A DNA stretch of 7,902 nt from DASVCZ01 sp036381335 (GTDB taxonomy: Bacteria > Patescibacteriota > Microgenomatia > UBA1400 > PJMF01), in assembly GCA_036381335.1 (NCBI GenBank), contig DASVCZ010000033.1:1-7902 (forward strand), in the 5' to 3' direction. This document shows positions 6,516 to 7,902 of this stretch, in pieces. The translations under genes and the position numbers were made by a program. How positions within the stretch are numbered: the first letter of the stretch is position 1; every line of letters begins with the position of its first letter. The notes beneath the pieces were generated by a model. The model was not told the origin of the DNA, ran no database searches, and saw nothing but the letters and a program-made list of their open reading frames with translations.

Positions 6516-7660
6516 TATTGTTTTAAAAGTTTTTTCATTTCGCTAATAGTTTTTACTAAAGGAAATTCGGGGCCAAACAATTTAAGTTTAATTCCAAGAG
6601 GTTCTAAGCGTTCTTTGACTACTTCAAAAGCCTCTTCCCATCGTGGTCCTCCTCTCCTAATTAAGACAGGAAAACCAGGTTGTTTTGCATAGTCTGTCTC
6701 GAGAAATCCATCGACCAATCCTCCTAGTGTTTCATAGATATCGGTAAAAGCTGCATTACTACCAGCAACATAGAGACCTTTTAGGTTAGGAATTGATAAG
6801 ACTACTTTGGTCAATCCTTTGACTTTTTCTCGAGTTGGGTTGCCTGAGTACTCTGTGTAATTTGCAGGCTTCAGTCCCTCAGCGAGCATTGCATCCATCA
6901 GCAAGGCCGAAGCACCGCCGCCAGAAGCCATGACTCCAATTTCTCCGCCTGGGAACTCAAAGAAACTCTCGCCGGCTACGCCGCGGTGGTCTTGATGGCT
7001 AACGGCGTGCGCCTTCTCTTCTCTCTCCGTCCACGGCCGTCCCACCGACCCACGCTCGCCATACTGGACCCACTCTTCGTGTCTAAAGGCGGCGACATCT
7101 TCTAGTTCCACTTTGGCGTCTAAACACACAAAACCCTGCGGGGTTTTAGCCAGCGGGTTGACTTCGACTAGGGTGGCATCGTTATCTTTAAAGACTTGGA
7201 AAAGTTTGTTCAAAGTGGAAGTTAATTCGGGATAGGGTTCAAATTCCATCAATGGCTGAGATATAGACAGCGGTACACTCGTCATGGTCTCGCCCCGCTC
7301 ATCCATACCGGCTCCGCCGGCCGCCGAGAACAACACCACTGGCGTTCGAGTTCGTGTGTCGTACTTGATACTCAAGTATAGTTCTTGCTCAATGACCGCC
7401 GCTTCTTCGACCAATACTTTGTCAGTTGTTTCAAAAAAAGACTCCACCATAGCTTGGGCTGCTTCAGCTGAATCCGCCTTTTTAACCAAACCTTGCAAAG
7501 CTCGGTTGCCGTGTAAGACTTGGGCTTTAATAAAGACAGGATAGGTGAGCGACGATAGGTCAGCGGGATTAAACGTTGCTTTCTCAAGCAGTTGTCCATG
7601 AGGGATATCTAGGTCAGCTTTTTGGAGTAAGGCTTTGCCTTCGGCTTCAGTCAGGAGCAT
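6515..7660 (-). CDS. ATP-grasp SucC-like subunit with ACL-type citrate domain
   Basis: Nucleotide-binding partner of the SucD-like subunit. It has 381 aa from ATG 7660. The N-terminal ATP-grasp domain shows FIKAQ (Lys45), the Mg-binding EVNPL (166-170) and LDAKVEL (from 180). The C-terminal part follows ATP-citrate lyase rather than SucC: GGGAS (247-251), ANYTEYSG (266-273), GSNAAFT (300-306) and IRRGGP (334-339), the last being the region whose Arg binds citrate in human ACL. The frame is open to an ATG at 7675, but 7660 is preferred: MLLTEAEGKALL aligns with the SucC N-terminus (MNLHEYQAK), and the upstream codons contain a perfect TATAAT. It is first in a five-gene operon and overlaps the next gene by one base. 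The activity is inferred as citryl-CoA synthetase / ACL beta-type; succinyl- or malate-CoA ligase is the alternative. Confidence 0.88.
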   Translation of the reverse strand: MLLTEAEGKALLQKADLDIPHGQLLEKATFNPADLSSLTYPVFIKAQVLHGNRALQGLVKKADSAEAAQAMVESFFETTDKVLVEEAAVIEQELYLSIKYDTRTRTPVVLFSAAGGAGMDERGETMTSVPLSISQPLMEFEPYPELTSTLNKLFQVFKDNDATLVEVNPLAKTPQGFVCLDAKVELEDVAAFRHEEWVQYGERGSVGRPWTEREEKAHAVSHQDHRGVAGESFFEFPGGEIGVMASGGGASALLMDAMLAEGLKPANYTEYSGNPTREKVKGLTKVVLSIPNLKGLYVAGSNAAFTDIYETLGGLVDGFLETDYAKQPGFPVLIRRGGPRWEEAFEVVKERLEPLGIKLKLFGPEFPLVKTISEMKKLLKQ

Positions 7661-7666
7661 ATGAGC

Positions 7667-7672
7667 ATTATA
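7667..7672 (-). promoter_or_regulatory. -10 (TATAAT) of the citryl-CoA/TK/LDH operon
   Basis: A perfect TATAAT on the minus strand with 6 bases to ATG 7660, implying a leaderless operon mRNA. The -35 position at 17-base spacing holds ATTTTA, the complement of the truB -10. This hexamer also argues that the upstream in-frame ATG 7675 is not the start. Confidence 0.6.
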
Positions 7673-7689
7673 CATAACTTTTGATAGCG

Positions 7690-7695
7690 TAAAAT
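7690..7695 (+). promoter_or_regulatory. -10 (TAAAAT) of truB, divergent from the operon
   Basis: TAAAAT lies 6 bases before ATG 7702 on the plus strand, again with leaderless spacing. It is 17 bases from the operon's TATAAT on the other strand, so the two promoters overlap back to back. Confidence 0.5.
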
Positions 7696-7701
7696 ACGTG
7701 T

Positions 7702-7902
7702 ATGCAAGAATTACCGACCGAAGGAGTTGTCCTCATTGATAAACCGTTGGGTTGGACCAGCCACGATGTGGTGGCGAAGGTTCGGCGTCTGACTGGCGTG
7801 AAACGGGTGGGTCACGCGGGGACGCTCGATCCCCTGGCCACTGGCCTGTTGATCGTTCTGATTGGGCGTCAGTTTACTAAGCGGCAAGATGAGTTCATGA
7901 AA
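7702..7902 (+). CDS. truB: tRNA pseudouridine(55) synthase TruB, N-terminal part (cut by window end)
   Basis: An open frame of 67 codons from ATG 7702 to the last base of the window. TruB isomerises U55 in the T-loop of most tRNAs. The family signature is clear: GVVLIDKPLGWTSHDVV (8-24) and GHAGTLDPLATGLL (37-50), whose Asp43 is the catalytic aspartate. About a quarter of a normal TruB (about 300 aa) is present; the rest lies to the right. The start is supported by the -10 hexamer 6 bases upstream and by the usual short distance from Met to the GVVLIDKP motif. It is transcribed away from the operon from a shared 41-base region. Confidence 0.95.
   Translation, partial: MQELPTEGVVLIDKPLGWTSHDVVAKVRRLTGVKRVGHAGTLDPLATGLLIVLIGRQFTKRQDEFMK

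Noticed and set aside
7130..7147. Perfect inverted repeat AAAACCC/GGGTTTT with 4-base loop
   Set aside because: It lies inside the ATP-grasp subunit and encodes the conserved region after EVNPL; no sign of truncation, so it is not treated as a terminator.
1048..7599. Other open frames overlapping the genes (for example 1048-1239 -, 1771-2001 -, 4911-5099 +, 6007-6234 +, 6231-6470 +, 7284-7544 +, 7372-7599 -)
   Set aside because: All lie inside well-supported genes in another frame or on the opposite strand, with low-complexity or nonsensical translations and no promoter or family signal.
5613..7660. Plain succinyl-CoA synthetase (sucCD)
   Set aside because: The overall fold matches, but GGGAS, EYSG, RRGGP, SGGM and GGDR are ACL-type and a citryl-CoA-lyase-like gene follows directly; kept as the alternative in the entries.
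7661..7675. ATG 7675 as start of the ATP-grasp subunit
   Set aside because: The added residues read through a perfect TATAAT and do not align with the SucC N-terminus; ATG 7660 does.
1..7902. CRISPR arrays, insertion sequences, phage genes, riboswitches
   Set aside because: No spaced direct repeats, transposase or integrase motifs, terminal inverted repeats or long structured leaders were seen; all gaps are short.

Overview
The window is a gene-dense bacterial segment with nine protein genes (two cut by the window ends) and one tRNA. Most intergenic gaps are under 45 bases. Shine-Dalgarno sequences are essentially absent. Instead, a -10-like hexamer sits 6 to 8 bases upstream of most start codons, which suggests leaderless mRNAs. 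The gene content is a short animal-type transketolase, an L-lactate dehydrogenase, a three-gene ATP-citrate-lyase-like set, Fpg, TruB and a tRNA without encoded CCA. This fits a small-genome, sugar-fermenting bacterium, possibly Patescibacteria (CPR). That assignment is inference; no phylogenetic marker in the window settles it. A standard or near-standard code is consistent: TAA is the usual stop and TGA occurs once, as a stop.

Layout. Bases 3-209 (+) are the end of an unrecognised gene. It converges with a small one-helix membrane protein (213-455, -). Upstream of that lies tRNA-Lys(UUU) (502-574, -) with its own extended -10 promoter. On the + strand follow an uncharacterised protein with a low-complexity N-terminal half (628-1116) and formamidopyrimidine-DNA glycosylase (1135-1983). 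Fpg converges on the end of a long minus-strand operon with a weak hairpin between them. The operon, read right to left, is an ATP-grasp SucC-like/citrate-binding subunit (7660-6515), a SucD-like CoA-binding phosphohistidine subunit (6515-5613), a short citrate-synthase-fold lyase (5584-4823), transketolase (4781-2925) and L-lactate dehydrogenase (2922-2002). Divergent from the operon, truB starts at 7702 and runs off the right end.

How it works together. The first three operon genes follow the domain order of fused eukaryotic ATP-citrate lyase (ATP-grasp, then CoA-ligase alpha, then citrate-synthase-like lyase) and carry ACL-type rather than ordinary succinyl-CoA-synthetase motifs. I therefore read them as a split ATP-citrate lyase, or citryl-CoA synthetase plus citryl-CoA lyase, converting citrate, CoA and ATP to acetyl-CoA and oxaloacetate or running in reverse. 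Their linkage to transketolase (non-oxidative pentose phosphate pathway) and lactate dehydrogenase suggests a compact fermentative carbon module. The dehydrogenase lacks the usual NAD-selecting acidic residue. The main points for a second look are this operon, the recurring leaderless-promoter pattern, the tightly packed divergent promoter at 7661-7701, and a CpG-poor block of about 950 bases across the junction of the two synthetase genes.
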